From Mycobacterium vicinigordonae (GTDB lineage: Bacteria > Actinomycetota > Actinomycetes > Mycobacteriales > Mycobacteriaceae), in assembly GCF_013466425.1 (NCBI RefSeq), contig NZ_CP059165.1, positions 4,030,001 to 4,094,000 on the forward strand: a stretch of 64,000 nucleotides of DNA, written 5' to 3'. Shown in pieces: positions 8,523 through 17,535 of the stretch (its first letter is position 1; every line of letters begins with the position of its first letter). The notes under the pieces were generated by a model. That model searched no databases. It had not been told where the DNA came from and was given only the letters and a program-made list of their open reading frames with translations. Position numbers and translations under genes: made by a program.

Positions 8523-8971
8523 TTGTCGTATCCGGGGTAGTAGTCCACGGCCGCCGCCCATGCCTTGGCGCGCTCGTCTCCGGTGAGCAGCTCGGCGCGA
8601 TACTGCCGGGGCTGGCCTTTGAACTGCACCGTGCACTCAGGATGCTTAAGTAGATTGGCGCTCCACCCCGGGTGCTCTGATCGCCCGTAATTCGACCCGA
8701 TCGCCAGCAGGCCGTCCGCAACTTGGATCAGGACCAGCGGATGCACGCGCGGCTGGCCGGACTTGGCGCCGGTCGTCTTGAGCAGACCGGTCAGGTCCAT
8801 CCCTCCGGCGCTCAGCCGGCCGTTGGTCCGTGGGAGCAGAAACTTGTCGACGCTGGGAACCACGTGGACGGCGAGTTGATAGCCCAACCAGCTCATCGCG
8901 ATCCGCTCGCCCACCGCCTCGGAGAACCGCAACTGTCGTCCACACGCTGCGCTGTACCGTCGAAATGCCAC
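8465..8971 (-). CDS. Nitroreductase/deazaflavin (F420)-dependent oxidoreductase family protein
   Basis: The protein is up to 168 residues and belongs to the small split-barrel family of mycobacterial Ddn-like proteins. The segment DLTGLLKTTGAKSGQPRVHPLVLIQVADGLLAIGSNYG and the later PGWSANLLKHPECTV, given here as markers, are the family's core. Members use reduced F420 to reduce quinones or nitro compounds. The start is uncertain. The longest version begins with GTG at 8971, and an internal ATG at 8896 would give 143 residues with the full core. The C-terminus ends inside the convergent desaturase gene. Confidence 0.8.
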   Translation of the reverse strand: MAFRRYSAACGRQLRFSEAVGERIAMSWLGYQLAVHVVPSVDKFLLPRTNGRLSAGGMDLTGLLKTTGAKSGQPRVHPLVLIQVADGLLAIGSNYGRSEHPGWSANLLKHPECTVQFKGQPRQYRAELLTGDERAKAWAAAVDYYPGYDNYRARCAPREIRVFRLRPV

Positions 8972-9008
8972 GGACAGAAGGTACCCGACCGGAGCCGCGG
9001 TACACCGC

Positions 9009-9782
9009 TTAGTACACGTAGACGATCGCGCCGGTGCCGCCGTTGCACACCACCAGCGACCCGTTAGCCGCGCACGTCATCGTGTAGTGCTGGCCGGTCA
9101 CCGGGCTCACCGCGTCGACCTGGCGCGGCGTAACACTCGCCGGGCCACCGGCTCCGTACGCCAGCCGCACCTGTTCGGCGAACGGGCAGGTCGTGTCCGA
9201 CGAGCCGACCGCCGAGGACGCGAACCCGCCCGCCGGACCGGAGGTGGCTGGGCACGCTTGCGCGCCCGGCGGCAGCGTCACAGGCGCTCTAGAAGTCGTG
9301 GTCGTCGTCGAAGGAGTCGTCGTCGCCGATTGCGGTGACCAGGTCGGGCAGCCTTGCGTCTTGAACGCCAGATCCGTTGGCGCGATCTGCACCACTTGCG
9401 GCCAATCGCCGGCCCCGTTGGCGATGATGTCCGCGAAGTTCCCCGACAGGCCGCGCAGCCGCTCCCAGTAGCAGGAATGCCCGCCCAGCGACCGATACGT
9501 GCCGGGCTGGATCTCGCTTCCTACCTTGAAGGTGCCGTCACCGGGAAAGGTATGCGGTGTGGCGGTGGACGACGTGCTCGACGACGGACTGGACGGCGTG
9601 GTGATGCCCGATCCGGGCGGCGGAATCGACACCGTCGTCCCCGGGTAGATGGGCGCCAGGCGGGAGGTAGCGGTGTCGTGTGGGGTCACCGTCGGCCGCG
9701 CGGACTTAGCGCCGCCGCCCAAACAGCCACTCACCACGCCTGCCAGCGCCACAACCGCGACCGCGCTCCCCGCGAATCTCAT
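9009..9782 (-). CDS. Secreted lipoprotein, function unknown
   Basis: The N-terminus has a short basic start, a hydrophobic core and the lipobox VVSGC with the modified cysteine at residue 20. This directs the 257-residue protein to the outer face of the cytoplasmic membrane. A Ser/Thr/Pro-rich linker (about 35-80) is followed by a domain with GDGTFKVGSEIQPGTY and CYWERL. Another Thr-rich linker leads to a C-terminal domain containing CPFAEQVRLAYG and YTMTCAANGSLVVC. Paired cysteines in both domains suggest disulfides. The QPGTYRS/CYWERL pattern recurs in uncharacterised mycobacterial lipoproteins. I cannot assign a role. Confidence 0.75.
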   Translation of the reverse strand: MRFAGSAVAVVALAGVVSGCLGGGAKSARPTVTPHDTATSRLAPIYPGTTVSIPPPGSGITTPSSPSSSTSSTATPHTFPGDGTFKVGSEIQPGTYRSLGGHSCYWERLRGLSGNFADIIANGAGDWPQVVQIAPTDLAFKTQGCPTWSPQSATTTPSTTTTTSRAPVTLPPGAQACPATSGPAGGFASSAVGSSDTTCPFAEQVRLAYGAGGPASVTPRQVDAVSPVTGQHYTMTCAANGSLVVCNGGTGAIVYVY

Positions 9783-9793
9783 GGCGGGCGCCG

Positions 9794-10639
9794 TCAGCTG
9801 AAGACCGTCTGGCCGTCGACGTCGATCAGGTATCGCTCGGTCCCCGAGTCGACCCGCGGGGCATCGGCACCCAACGACACCGCGATCTTGTTGCTGGCGT
9901 TGCGCATTATGTCAAGCGTCAGTTCAACGGCCTCCTCCGGCGAAAACCGGGAGCGCACCTCGACGGCATCGTCGACGGCGAGGTGCGCAGGCGTCCAAAT
10001 TAACGCATCCGCATACCGCAGCGCTGCCTTTGCGCGCTCATCTAGCAAGATTGACGTCTCAAAGTGCGAAATCTCGTCATACAGCGACTCGGAACCTCCG
10101 GCGTCGAGCGCATGCCCTTCGCGCAGCGACTTGCACAGCCGACAGTTGTGGGCCGTCGCGCCGCGCAGGCGCACCAGCTCCGAGGTCACGGCGTCCACGG
10201 CGCGCATCCGGGCGACGCCGGGCAGGAAACGGTTGAACAACTCACCAGCGGGATTGGTGTCGCGAACCCACCCGATCGGCGCGTCTACCCAGCCCAGATA
10301 TTCCGATCCAATGCCCAACGACTCCAAGCCCGCGCGCACCCGCGGCACGAAGTCGGCGATGAAGATCGCTACGACGACAGGAAAAGCGTTGTCCCCCAGA
10401 TGCTCGATCAAGCGCGACCGTTGATCGGCAGTAACCATCGAGACGTCGGCACTGAACTGCTCGGCGAACTCGGCGACCGCCACCTCGGCTTCGGACTCCG
10501 GCTCACCGACCGCCTCCTCGACGGGCAGCGGCGCCAGCGACACCGTCTGCGCGCAGACACGGCGCACCAATCCGGTGAGCCGCCCGTCGGAGAAAGCAAC
10601 CAACCGCGCCAGGGCATCGCTGAGAACCGGAGTCGACAT
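9794..10639 (-). CDS. AhpD/carboxymuconolactone-decarboxylase-like protein
   Basis: About 281 residues. The central motif [20 protein letters not shown] has the CxxC plus histidine arrangement of the AhpD-like family, whose members are thiol peroxidase partners or lactone decarboxylases. A second half-repeat near the C-terminus ([15 protein letters not shown]) matches the usual helical bundle. The ATG at 10639, giving MSTPVLSD, is preferred over a longer TTG start at 10675. It is co-oriented with tldE just upstream and ends 12 bp before the lipoprotein gene, so it may be in the same transcript. The substrate is unknown. Confidence 0.7.
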   Translation of the reverse strand: MSTPVLSDALARLVAFSDGRLTGLVRRVCAQTVSLAPLPVEEAVGEPESEAEVAVAEFAEQFSADVSMVTADQRSRLIEHLGDNAFPVVVAIFIADFVPRVRAGLESLGIGSEYLGWVDAPIGWVRDTNPAGELFNRFLPGVARMRAVDAVTSELVRLRGATAHNCRLCKSLREGHALDAGGSESLYDEISHFETSILLDERAKAALRYADALIWTPAHLAVDDAVEVRSRFSPEEAVELTLDIMRNASNKIAVSLGADAPRVDSGTERYLIDVDGQTVFS

Positions 10640-10679
10640 CCGTAACACGTTAGGGCTGTCCCGAAAAACCGGCAATCAG

Positions 10680-12053
10680 CTACTGCGCCTGACTCACCGA
10701 GGACATATGAAAATCAGGGATCCGCAGCGACGGCATCGCCGCCCGGGTGGCCCAGTCGCCCCACTCCCGGGGGAGCGTCTTCTCGCTGACGCCGGCCTCG
10801 GTGGCGCGCCGCAGCAGGTCCAGCGGGCTCTCGTTGAACCGGTAGTTGTTGACCGCCCCGGTCACCTCGCCGTTTTCGATCAGGTACACCCCGTCGCGCG
10901 TCAGCCCCGTCAACAGCAATGTCGTCGGGTCGACCTCCCGGATGTACCACAACGTAGTCAGCAGCAGGCCCCGCTCAGTGGCCGCAATCATGTCGGCCAG
11001 ATCTGCCGACCCGCCGGTCATGACGAGGTTGTCGCAGGCGACCGCGACCGGGGTGTCAAACCGGGCGGCGCTGGCGCGCGGATAGGCCAGCTGGTTTATT
11101 ACGCCCTCGCGGATCCAGTCGACGTGACCGATCTCCATCCCATTGTCGAAAACCGACGTGGTCTCGCTGGAACTACTCACAGCGACGAAGGGCGTGCACG
11201 CCAGCCCCGGCGCCATCGGATCGGAGAACAGGGTCAGCGGCAGATCGGTGAGCCGCTCCCCCACCCGGGTCCCGCCACCGGGTGCCGAGAGCGCCGTGCG
11301 CCCCTCTTGAGCGCCTCGCCCGCCCATCGTCCAGGCCAGGTAGATCATCATGTCGGCCACGGTCGAGGGCGGCATGATCGTCTCGTAACGCCCTGCGGGC
11401 AGTTCGACGGAACGTGCTGCCCAACCAAGCCGCGTCGACAAGTCCGAGAGCAGCGAATCAATTGGTACGTCAACGAAATCCGCTGTCCCAATGCCGGCCC
11501 AGGCGCTGGCGTCACCACGTTTGGCGTTGACCTCGATCGCCCCGGTGGGTTGAGTGTAGCGGCGCCGCAAACCCGTCGACGACGCCAACAAGGTGGTTGA
11601 AACACTATGGTGCGCATAGCCGTACAACCTGTCCGCGGCCCGAAATTCCTTGCTCAACGGTCCGGCGATACCGCTGAACACTCGCACACCCGTCCCGGGC
11701 ACCGGAGCCTCCCAGTCGGCGGGCTCTCCGGTGTCGGAGAGCAGCGGTGCGGCATCACCGGCCTCCGGCGCGGACCGGGCCGCATCCTGCGACGAGACCA
11801 CCAGCCCGGGCAGCACCAGCGGGTCCACCTCGCCGGAGACCACCGAGCCCACCTGGACGCTGTCACCTTGTCGCACAACCGAAATCACCGTCACCGTGCG
11901 AGTGTGCGTGACACCGTTGGTGGTCATCGAATTGTTCGCCCAGCGCAGGGTGGCCTCAACCTTGTCGGTCACCAGAACCATGGTTTCGTCGGCGCGGCCG
12001 TTCTTGGCCGCCTCGTCCAGGACGATGTTGACGACGTGCTGAGGTGTGATCAT
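10680..12053 (-). CDS. tldE: TldE/PmbA-like metalloprotease-family subunit
   Basis: The 457-residue protein is the TldE/PmbA half of a TldD-TldE heterodimer. This family processes or degrades unfolded and modified peptides inside the cell. It lacks the HExxxH zinc motif of its partner, as expected for TldE. The C-terminal domain shows the family's RDGVYLIENGEVTGAVNNYRF region. Its ATG overlaps the tldD stop by 4 nt, which indicates translational coupling. The order matches the Rv2314c-Rv2315c pair in M. tuberculosis as I recall it. No peptide substrate gene is nearby. Confidence 0.85.
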   Translation of the reverse strand: MITPQHVVNIVLDEAAKNGRADETMVLVTDKVEATLRWANNSMTTNGVTHTRTVTVISVVRQGDSVQVGSVVSGEVDPLVLPGLVVSSQDAARSAPEAGDAAPLLSDTGEPADWEAPVPGTGVRVFSGIAGPLSKEFRAADRLYGYAHHSVSTTLLASSTGLRRRYTQPTGAIEVNAKRGDASAWAGIGTADFVDVPIDSLLSDLSTRLGWAARSVELPAGRYETIMPPSTVADMMIYLAWTMGGRGAQEGRTALSAPGGGTRVGERLTDLPLTLFSDPMAPGLACTPFVAVSSSSETTSVFDNGMEIGHVDWIREGVINQLAYPRASAARFDTPVAVACDNLVMTGGSADLADMIAATERGLLLTTLWYIREVDPTTLLLTGLTRDGVYLIENGEVTGAVNNYRFNESPLDLLRRATEAGVSEKTLPREWGDWATRAAMPSLRIPDFHMSSVSQAQ

Positions 12054-13567
12054 CGGCCGCCCTCGGTTCGGGTATTGAGCACGTTGATTTTCCGGAACAG
12101 CGCCGACGGGCAGCCATGGCTGACCGCGGCAATCTGGCCGGGCTGAGCTTTACCGCAGTTGAGCGCCCCGCCGAGTCGCCACGTCGACCGGCCGCCCACC
12201 GCTTCCATCGCATTCCAGAAATCAGTGGTGGTCGCCTGATAGGCGACATCGCGCAGCTGGCCATATATCCGGCCGTCCCGGATCCGGTAGAACCGCTGTC
12301 CGGTGAACTGGAAGTTGTACCGCTGCATGTCGATTGACCAGGACTTGTCGCCGACGATATAGATACCGTCGTCGACCCGCTCGATCAGATCGGTGGTGCT
12401 GCGCTCCTCGGGCGCGGGTTGCAGGGACACGTTGGCCATCCGCTGGATCGGGACATGATGCGCCGAGTCGGCGTACGAGCAGCCGTTGGATCGCGATTCA
12501 CCCAAGCGCGGGGCGAACACCCGGTCCAGTTGGTAGCCGACGAAGACCCCGCCGCGCACCAGATCCCAACTTTGGGCGGCCACTCCTTCGTCATCGTAAC
12601 CGATTGTCGCCAAGCCGTATTGCACGGTTCGGTCGGCGGTCACATTCATCACTGGCGAGCCGTATCGCATAGACCCGAGCTTGTCGGGGGTAGCGAAAGA
12701 CGTGCCGGCGTAGGCGGCCTCGTACCCGATAGCCCGGTCGTACTCGGTTGCATGCCCGATAGATTCGTGGATGGTCAGCCACAGGTTCGACGGGTCGATC
12801 ACCAGATCGGTAGGCCCAGGCACCACCGACGGGGCCCGCACCTTCTCGTACAGCAGATCTGGCAGCTCGGCCAGCTCCGAGGACCAATCCCACACCTCGT
12901 CGCCAGCCACGGCTTCCCACCCTCGCGCCGTCGGCGGCGCCAAGGTGCGCATCGAATCGAAGCTGCCCGCCTTGGCGTCGATGCTCACCGCTTCCAGCGA
13001 CGGCTGCAGCCGCACTCGCTGCTGGGTGATCGACGACCCGAACGTATCGGCGTAGAAGGTCTGCTCTTTAACCGCTGTCAGACTGGCCGACACGTGGTCG
13101 ATCCCGTCGGCGTCCAGCAGGCGCCCGGAGTAGTCCTGCAACACCGCAATTTTCTCCGACGCGGGAACCCCGAACGGGTCGATGCGGTAGTCCGAGACCC
13201 ATGAGACGTCGGGATAGACCGGCTCGGGCGCCAGGCGAACCTGCTCGGTGTTCAACGCTGCCAGCAGCGTCGCCACCTGCACGGCGTGCCGGGCAGTGCG
13301 AGCTGCCACGTCCGGCGCCAGCTCTGAATGGGACGCGAACCCCCAGGTTCCCGCCACGATCACCCGCACCGCCAAGCCGACCTCGCGGCTAACCACAGCC
13401 GTCTCCAGCTCGCCGTCGCGCAACTGGATGTTCTCGGTACTGAGGCGATGAATCCGCAGGTCTGCATAACTGGCCCCGGCCGCTCTGGCCGCCGACAACG
13501 CGGCGTCCGCCAACTGGTGGCGCGGCAGGTCCAGGAAGTCCGCGTCGATCTCCCGGTTCGCTGTCAC
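12050..13567 (-). CDS. tldD: TldD-like metalloprotease, catalytic subunit
   Basis: The 505-residue protein carries the TldD zinc motif HESIGH at 267-272, followed by a glutamate-rich stretch (HATEYDRAIGYEAAY). A C-terminal glycine-rich region contains NGCSYADSAHH. With TldE it forms a hollow heterodimeric protease for unstructured peptides. The start is GTG at 13567, with GGTGGAG 4 nt before it. The open frame extends far upstream, but that part lies antisense to uspA and is not used. The gene is divergent from uspA with only 33 bp between the two starts, so both promoters must overlap the opposite gene or leader. Confidence 0.85.
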   Translation of the reverse strand: MTANREIDADFLDLPRHQLADAALSAARAAGASYADLRIHRLSTENIQLRDGELETAVVSREVGLAVRVIVAGTWGFASHSELAPDVAARTARHAVQVATLLAALNTEQVRLAPEPVYPDVSWVSDYRIDPFGVPASEKIAVLQDYSGRLLDADGIDHVSASLTAVKEQTFYADTFGSSITQQRVRLQPSLEAVSIDAKAGSFDSMRTLAPPTARGWEAVAGDEVWDWSSELAELPDLLYEKVRAPSVVPGPTDLVIDPSNLWLTIHESIGHATEYDRAIGYEAAYAGTSFATPDKLGSMRYGSPVMNVTADRTVQYGLATIGYDDEGVAAQSWDLVRGGVFVGYQLDRVFAPRLGESRSNGCSYADSAHHVPIQRMANVSLQPAPEERSTTDLIERVDDGIYIVGDKSWSIDMQRYNFQFTGQRFYRIRDGRIYGQLRDVAYQATTTDFWNAMEAVGGRSTWRLGGALNCGKAQPGQIAAVSHGCPSALFRKINVLNTRTEGGR

Positions 13568-13600
13568 GGCTCCACCGTAACGACCGGCTTTAATACATTC

Positions 13601-14473
13601 ATGTCCGACGCGCCACGCCGCTCCACCGCGCTGGCGTATGCGCTGCTGGCGCCCAGCCTGTTCGGCGTGACCGCGTTCCTGTTGCTGCCGATCCTGGTGG
13701 TGGTGTGGCTGAGTCTGTACCGGTGGGACCTGCTGGGGCCGCTGCACTACGTTGGGCTGGCAAACTGGAGTTCGGTCCTGCACGACGGCGATTTCGGCGA
13801 CTCGCTGGTGGTGACTGCCGTCTTCGTGGCGATCGTCGTTCCGGCGCAGACGGTGCTGGGTCTGCTGGCCGCGACGATGTTGGCCCGCCGGATGCCGGGA
13901 ACCGGGCTGTTCCGCACCCTCTACGTGCTGCCGTGGGTTTGCGCCCCGCTGGCGATCGCGGTGCTGTGGCGTTGGATCTTGGCACCCACCAACGGGGCGA
14001 TCAGCACCCTGCTGGGCCACCGCATCGAATGGCTGACCGAGCCCGATTTGGCGCTGCCCGTCGTGTCGTCGGTCGTCATCTGGACCAACGTCGGCTACGT
14101 CTCGTTGTCGTTCTTGGCAGGGCTGTTGGCCATCCCCGAAGACGTCCACAACGCCGCCCGCACCGACGGCGCCAACGCCTGGCAGCGGTTCTGGCGGATT
14201 ACCCTGCCGATGCTGAGGCCCACCACCTTCTTCGTCATGGTCACCGGAATCGTCAGCACGGCACAAGTTTTCGACACCGTCTACGCGCTAACCGGCGGCG
14301 GTCCGGCGGGCAGCACGGATCTGGTTGCGCACCGCATCTACGCCGAGGCGTTCGGCGCCGCGGCGATCGGGCGGGCCGCGGTGATGGCAGTGATGCTGTT
14401 CGTCATCCTGGTCGGCGTCACTTTCGTTCAGCATCTGTACTTCCGGCGGCGGATCACCTATGACTTGGTCTAG
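13601..14473 (+). CDS. uspA: Sugar ABC transporter permease UspA
   Basis: The 290-residue integral membrane protein has six predicted membrane segments. The cytoplasmic EAA loop reads ARTDGANAWQRFWRITLPML, the site where the ATPase docks. It matches MalF-type permeases. The ATG at 13601 follows a TAATAC-like -10 element by only four bases, so the transcript may have almost no leader. It overlaps uspB by 14 nt. In M. tuberculosis the UspABC system imports amino-sugar-containing carbohydrates. No ATPase gene is in this cluster, so a shared ATPase elsewhere would be needed. Confidence 0.88.
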   Translation: MSDAPRRSTALAYALLAPSLFGVTAFLLLPILVVVWLSLYRWDLLGPLHYVGLANWSSVLHDGDFGDSLVVTAVFVAIVVPAQTVLGLLAATMLARRMPGTGLFRTLYVLPWVCAPLAIAVLWRWILAPTNGAISTLLGHRIEWLTEPDLALPVVSSVVIWTNVGYVSLSFLAGLLAIPEDVHNAARTDGANAWQRFWRITLPMLRPTTFFVMVTGIVSTAQVFDTVYALTGGGPAGSTDLVAHRIYAEAFGAAAIGRAAVMAVMLFVILVGVTFVQHLYFRRRITYDLV

Positions 14474-15296
14474 TCACAGATCCAGCCGGGTGAGCAACGC
14501 GGTTATCTACACCGGATTGGTGCTCGGGGCGCTGATCACCTTGGCGCCGTTCACTCTTGGACTGCTGACGTCCTTCACCTCCGCGCACCAGTTCGAGACC
14601 GGCTCGCCGTTGCAGTGGCCGAACCCGCCCACCCTAGCCAACTACACCGACCTGGCCAGCGCCGGGTTCGGCCGGGCGGCAGCCGTGACCGCGTTGACGA
14701 CGGCAGTGATCCTGCTGGGCCAGTTGACCTTTTCGATCCTGGCCAGCTACGCGTTCGCGCGGCTGCAGTTTCCCGGGCGCGATGCGCTGTTCTGGGTCTA
14801 CGTCGCGACGTTGATGGTGCCCGGCACGGTGACGGTGGTACCGATGTATCTGATGATGGCCCAGGTAGGACTACGTAACACGTTCTGGGCATTGGTGATT
14901 CCGTTCATGTTTGGCTCGCCGTATGCGATTTTCCTGCTACGCGAGCACTTTCGACTCGTTCCCGACGACCTGATCAACGCCGCCCGCCTGGACGGCGCCA
15001 ATACCTTGGACGTTCTGGTGCACGTGATCCTGCCGTCCAGCAAGCCGGTGCTGGCCGCGTTGACGATGATCACCGTGGTCTCGCAGTGGAACAGCTTCAT
15101 GTGGCCGTTGGTGATCACCAGCGGTCGCAAGTGGCGGGTGCTGACCGTTGCCACCGCCGACCTGCAGTCCCGGTTCAATTCGCAGTGGACGCTGGTGATG
15201 GCCGCTACGACGGTAGCGATCGTCCCGTTGATCGCGTTGTTCGTGATTTTCCAGCGACACATCGTCTCCTCGATCCTGGTCTCGGGACTGAAATGA
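14460..15296 (+). CDS. uspB: Sugar ABC transporter permease UspB
   Basis: The 278-residue MalG-type permease is the second membrane subunit of the importer. It has six hydrophobic segments, and the EAA loop NAARLDGANTLDVLVHVILPSSKP lies near residue 170. It begins inside the 3' end of uspA and ends in an ATGA overlap with uspC, which indicates one coupled operon. The subunit would pair with UspA to form the translocation pore through the cytoplasmic membrane. Confidence 0.88.
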   Translation: MTWSSHRSSRVSNAVIYTGLVLGALITLAPFTLGLLTSFTSAHQFETGSPLQWPNPPTLANYTDLASAGFGRAAAVTALTTAVILLGQLTFSILASYAFARLQFPGRDALFWVYVATLMVPGTVTVVPMYLMMAQVGLRNTFWALVIPFMFGSPYAIFLLREHFRLVPDDLINAARLDGANTLDVLVHVILPSSKPVLAALTMITVVSQWNSFMWPLVITSGRKWRVLTVATADLQSRFNSQWTLVMAATTVAIVPLIALFVIFQRHIVSSILVSGLK

Positions 15297-16609
15297 ACCG
15301 GCTCCGCTTCTCGACGCTGTTTGCCTCGGCACTCGTGTTGATCTCCGCACTACTGTTGACGACGGCTGTCCTGATGGGCCGGTCCAGCGACAACGGCAAG
15401 ATCGTGGTGACGGTGCGACTGTGGGCCGAGCCCATTGCGTTGGCGTACAAGCAATCGTTCGAGGCGTTCACCCGCGCACACCCCGGCATCGAGGTGCGCA
15501 CCAACATGGTGGCGTTCTCGAACTATTTCAACACCCTGCGCACCGACGTGGCAGGCGGCAGCGCCGACGACATCTTCTGGCTGTCCAATGCCTACCTGGA
15601 CGCCTACGCCGACAGCGGCCGACTGTTGAAGATTGAAAAGGTCGCTGCGGACTGGGAACCCGCGGTGGTCGACCAGTTCACCCGCAACGGATCGCTGTGG
15701 GCAGTACCGCAGCTGACCGATGCGGGGATCGCGCTCTTCTACAACGCCGACCTGCTGGCCGACGCCGGCGTCGATCCCGCCGAGTTGGACCACGTGCGCT
15801 GGAGTCCAGACAAGGACGACACCCTGCGTCCCCTACTGGCCCGCCTCACCGTCGACGCGGACGGACATCGCGCCGACACAGCGGACTTCAACTTCGAGCG
15901 GGTCCGTCAGTGGGGGTACAACGCCGCCAACGACCCGCAGGGCATCTACCTCAACTACATCGGATCGGCCGGCGGGGTGTTCCAGCGGGGCGACGCCTTC
16001 GCCTTCGACAATCCCGAGGCGGTGCAAGCCTTTCGCTACCTGGTCGGTCTGATCAATCACGACCACGTCGCGCCGCCGGCATCCGACACCAACGACAACG
16101 GCGACTTCTCGCGCAACCAGTTCCTGGCTGGCAAGATGGCACTCTTCCAGTCCGGGACCTACAGCCTGGCCGCGATCACTCGTGATGCGAGTTTCCGCTG
16201 GGGTGTCGCGATGATGCCGGCTGGCCCGAAAGGCCGCATCAGTGTCACAAACGGCATTGCCGCAGCTGGCAATTCAGCTACCAAGCACCCCGAAGCAGTG
16301 CGTCAGGTGCTGGCCTGGATGGGCAGCGGCCAGGGTAACGCCTATCTTGGCCATGACGGCGTGGCGATTCCAGCTGTGCTCTCGGCGCAACCGGGATACT
16401 TCGCTTATTGGAAAGCTAGAGGCGTCGACGTTACACCCTTTTTCTCGGTGCTGGATGGCCCTCGCATACCGGCGCCCGGTGGTGCCGGATTCGCCGCCGG
16501 CAACGAGGCGCTGCAATCCTATTTCGATGAAATGTTCCTGGGCCGAGGCGATATCGCGTCGACGCTGCAGCAGGCGCAGCGAGCGGCCAACTCCGCTGCC
16601 GGACACTGA
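15293..16609 (+). CDS. uspC: Sugar-binding protein of the UspABC importer
   Basis: The 438-residue protein has an N-terminal hydrophobic segment (about residues 8-27, SALVLISALLLTTAVLMG) without a lipobox cysteine, so it is probably membrane-anchored by an uncleaved signal. The rest is a family-1 extracellular solute-binding fold: VRLWAEPIALAYKQSFEAF at the start, and a SADDIFWLSNAYLDAY region that lines the ligand cleft. The start ATG overlaps the uspB stop. M. tuberculosis UspC is reported to bind amino sugars. The same ligand is likely here, but it is not shown by the sequence. Confidence 0.88.
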   Translation: MNRLRFSTLFASALVLISALLLTTAVLMGRSSDNGKIVVTVRLWAEPIALAYKQSFEAFTRAHPGIEVRTNMVAFSNYFNTLRTDVAGGSADDIFWLSNAYLDAYADSGRLLKIEKVAADWEPAVVDQFTRNGSLWAVPQLTDAGIALFYNADLLADAGVDPAELDHVRWSPDKDDTLRPLLARLTVDADGHRADTADFNFERVRQWGYNAANDPQGIYLNYIGSAGGVFQRGDAFAFDNPEAVQAFRYLVGLINHDHVAPPASDTNDNGDFSRNQFLAGKMALFQSGTYSLAAITRDASFRWGVAMMPAGPKGRISVTNGIAAAGNSATKHPEAVRQVLAWMGSGQGNAYLGHDGVAIPAVLSAQPGYFAYWKARGVDVTPFFSVLDGPRIPAPGGAGFAAGNEALQSYFDEMFLGRGDIASTLQQAQRAANSAAGH

Positions 16610-16703
16610 ACGCCGAAGTTGGCGAATGGCCCCCATTTAAGGCCACCTCGTCGCTGCAGGGTGGCCAGCATGCGCGCCAGCAGGTCGGCTACCGTCGGCT
16701 CTG

Positions 16704-17438
16704 ATGAACACCGATCCGTGCGAAGCCATCAAGTCCGCCCCGATGTTCGACGGGCTCGACCAGGCGAATGTGGATCTCCTTGCTGCGCAGTGCTGCACGG
16801 TCTTGTTGTGCGCCGGCCAGGTGCTGTTTCGGCGGGGAACCCCGTCAACCGGCTTCTATCTGGTGCGAGATGGCCAGATGCAGCTCTCCGTGTCGAACTC
16901 CGAAGGCGGGGTGAAGGTGCTGGAGATCCTCGGTCCCGGGAGCGCTTTCGGCCACGCAGTGATGTTCCTGCGCGAGCCGTACCCGGTAGACGCCACCGCG
17001 CTGGCCGACACCGAACTGGTCTTCGTCCCCGCCACCGCCGTCGACCAAGTTCTCGATAGCGACCCGGCGATGGCCCGCATCATGCTGGCCTCGATGGCGC
17101 GCCGATTGCAGTCGAAAGTCCAGGACATCGCCATGCTGTCGTTGCAGTCAGCCACCCAGCGGATCATCGCCTACATGCTGGGTGCGGTGGGCGCGGGGTC
17201 CAACAACCTGGCCGGCGGGACCGACTCACCGCTCATGCCCGACGACGGTCCGGCCTGTGTCGAGTTGCCGGTCCTCAAGCAGGTTCTCGCCTCTCGGCTC
17301 GGAATGACGCCGGAGACCTTTTCCCGCGCGATTCGCACCCTCGCGACCGAAGGGCTGATCCGGGTGGATGGGTCCGCCGTCCAGATCCCCGACGTCAACG
17401 CCCTGGATGCTTATGCGCGCAGCCAATCGACGTTGTGA
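16704..17438 (+). CDS. Crp/Fnr-family transcription regulator, probable NO/nitrite sensor
   Basis: The 244-residue protein has an N-terminal cyclic-nucleotide-binding-type beta roll (about 10-125), a dimer helix and a C-terminal winged helix with LASRLGMTPETFSRAIRTLATEGLI. Several cysteines occur early (C6, the CC pair near 30 and C37), but the FNR four-cysteine cluster is not clear. A heme- or ligand-based DNR/HcpR-type sensor is more likely than an iron-sulfur FNR. The gene is 97 bp upstream of hcp, with an FNR-type box between them, so it probably activates hcp in response to nitric oxide or low oxygen. Confidence 0.8.
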   Translation: MNTDPCEAIKSAPMFDGLDQANVDLLAAQCCTVLLCAGQVLFRRGTPSTGFYLVRDGQMQLSVSNSEGGVKVLEILGPGSAFGHAVMFLREPYPVDATALADTELVFVPATAVDQVLDSDPAMARIMLASMARRLQSKVQDIAMLSLQSATQRIIAYMLGAVGAGSNNLAGGTDSPLMPDDGPACVELPVLKQVLASRLGMTPETFSRAIRTLATEGLIRVDGSAVQIPDVNALDAYARSQSTL

Positions 17439-17457
17439 CTGTTGCCACAGCGTCCGC

Positions 17458-17471
17458 TTGATCTAAGTCAA
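17458..17471. promoter_or_regulatory. FNR-type operator in front of hcp
   Basis: TTGATCTAAGTCAA is a near-perfect palindrome of the FNR/DNR class (TTGAT-N4-ATCAA with one change). A TANNNT -10 element, TAGCGT at 17494-17499, predicts a start at about 17506. The operator centre then lies at -41.5, the classical class II activation position. The Crp/Fnr gene directly upstream is the obvious ligand. Confidence 0.7.
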
Positions 17472-17535
17472 AGCCCGCAGCCGCCCTGCTCCATAGCGTG
17501 AGCATCACCAGCCGCTCACAGCACCAGGAGACCCG

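Noticed and set aside
12050..14266. A 738-codon version of the TldD gene
   Set aside because: The extra 233 codons are antisense to uspA and low complexity. The GTG at 13567 with GGTGGAG gives the normal family length.
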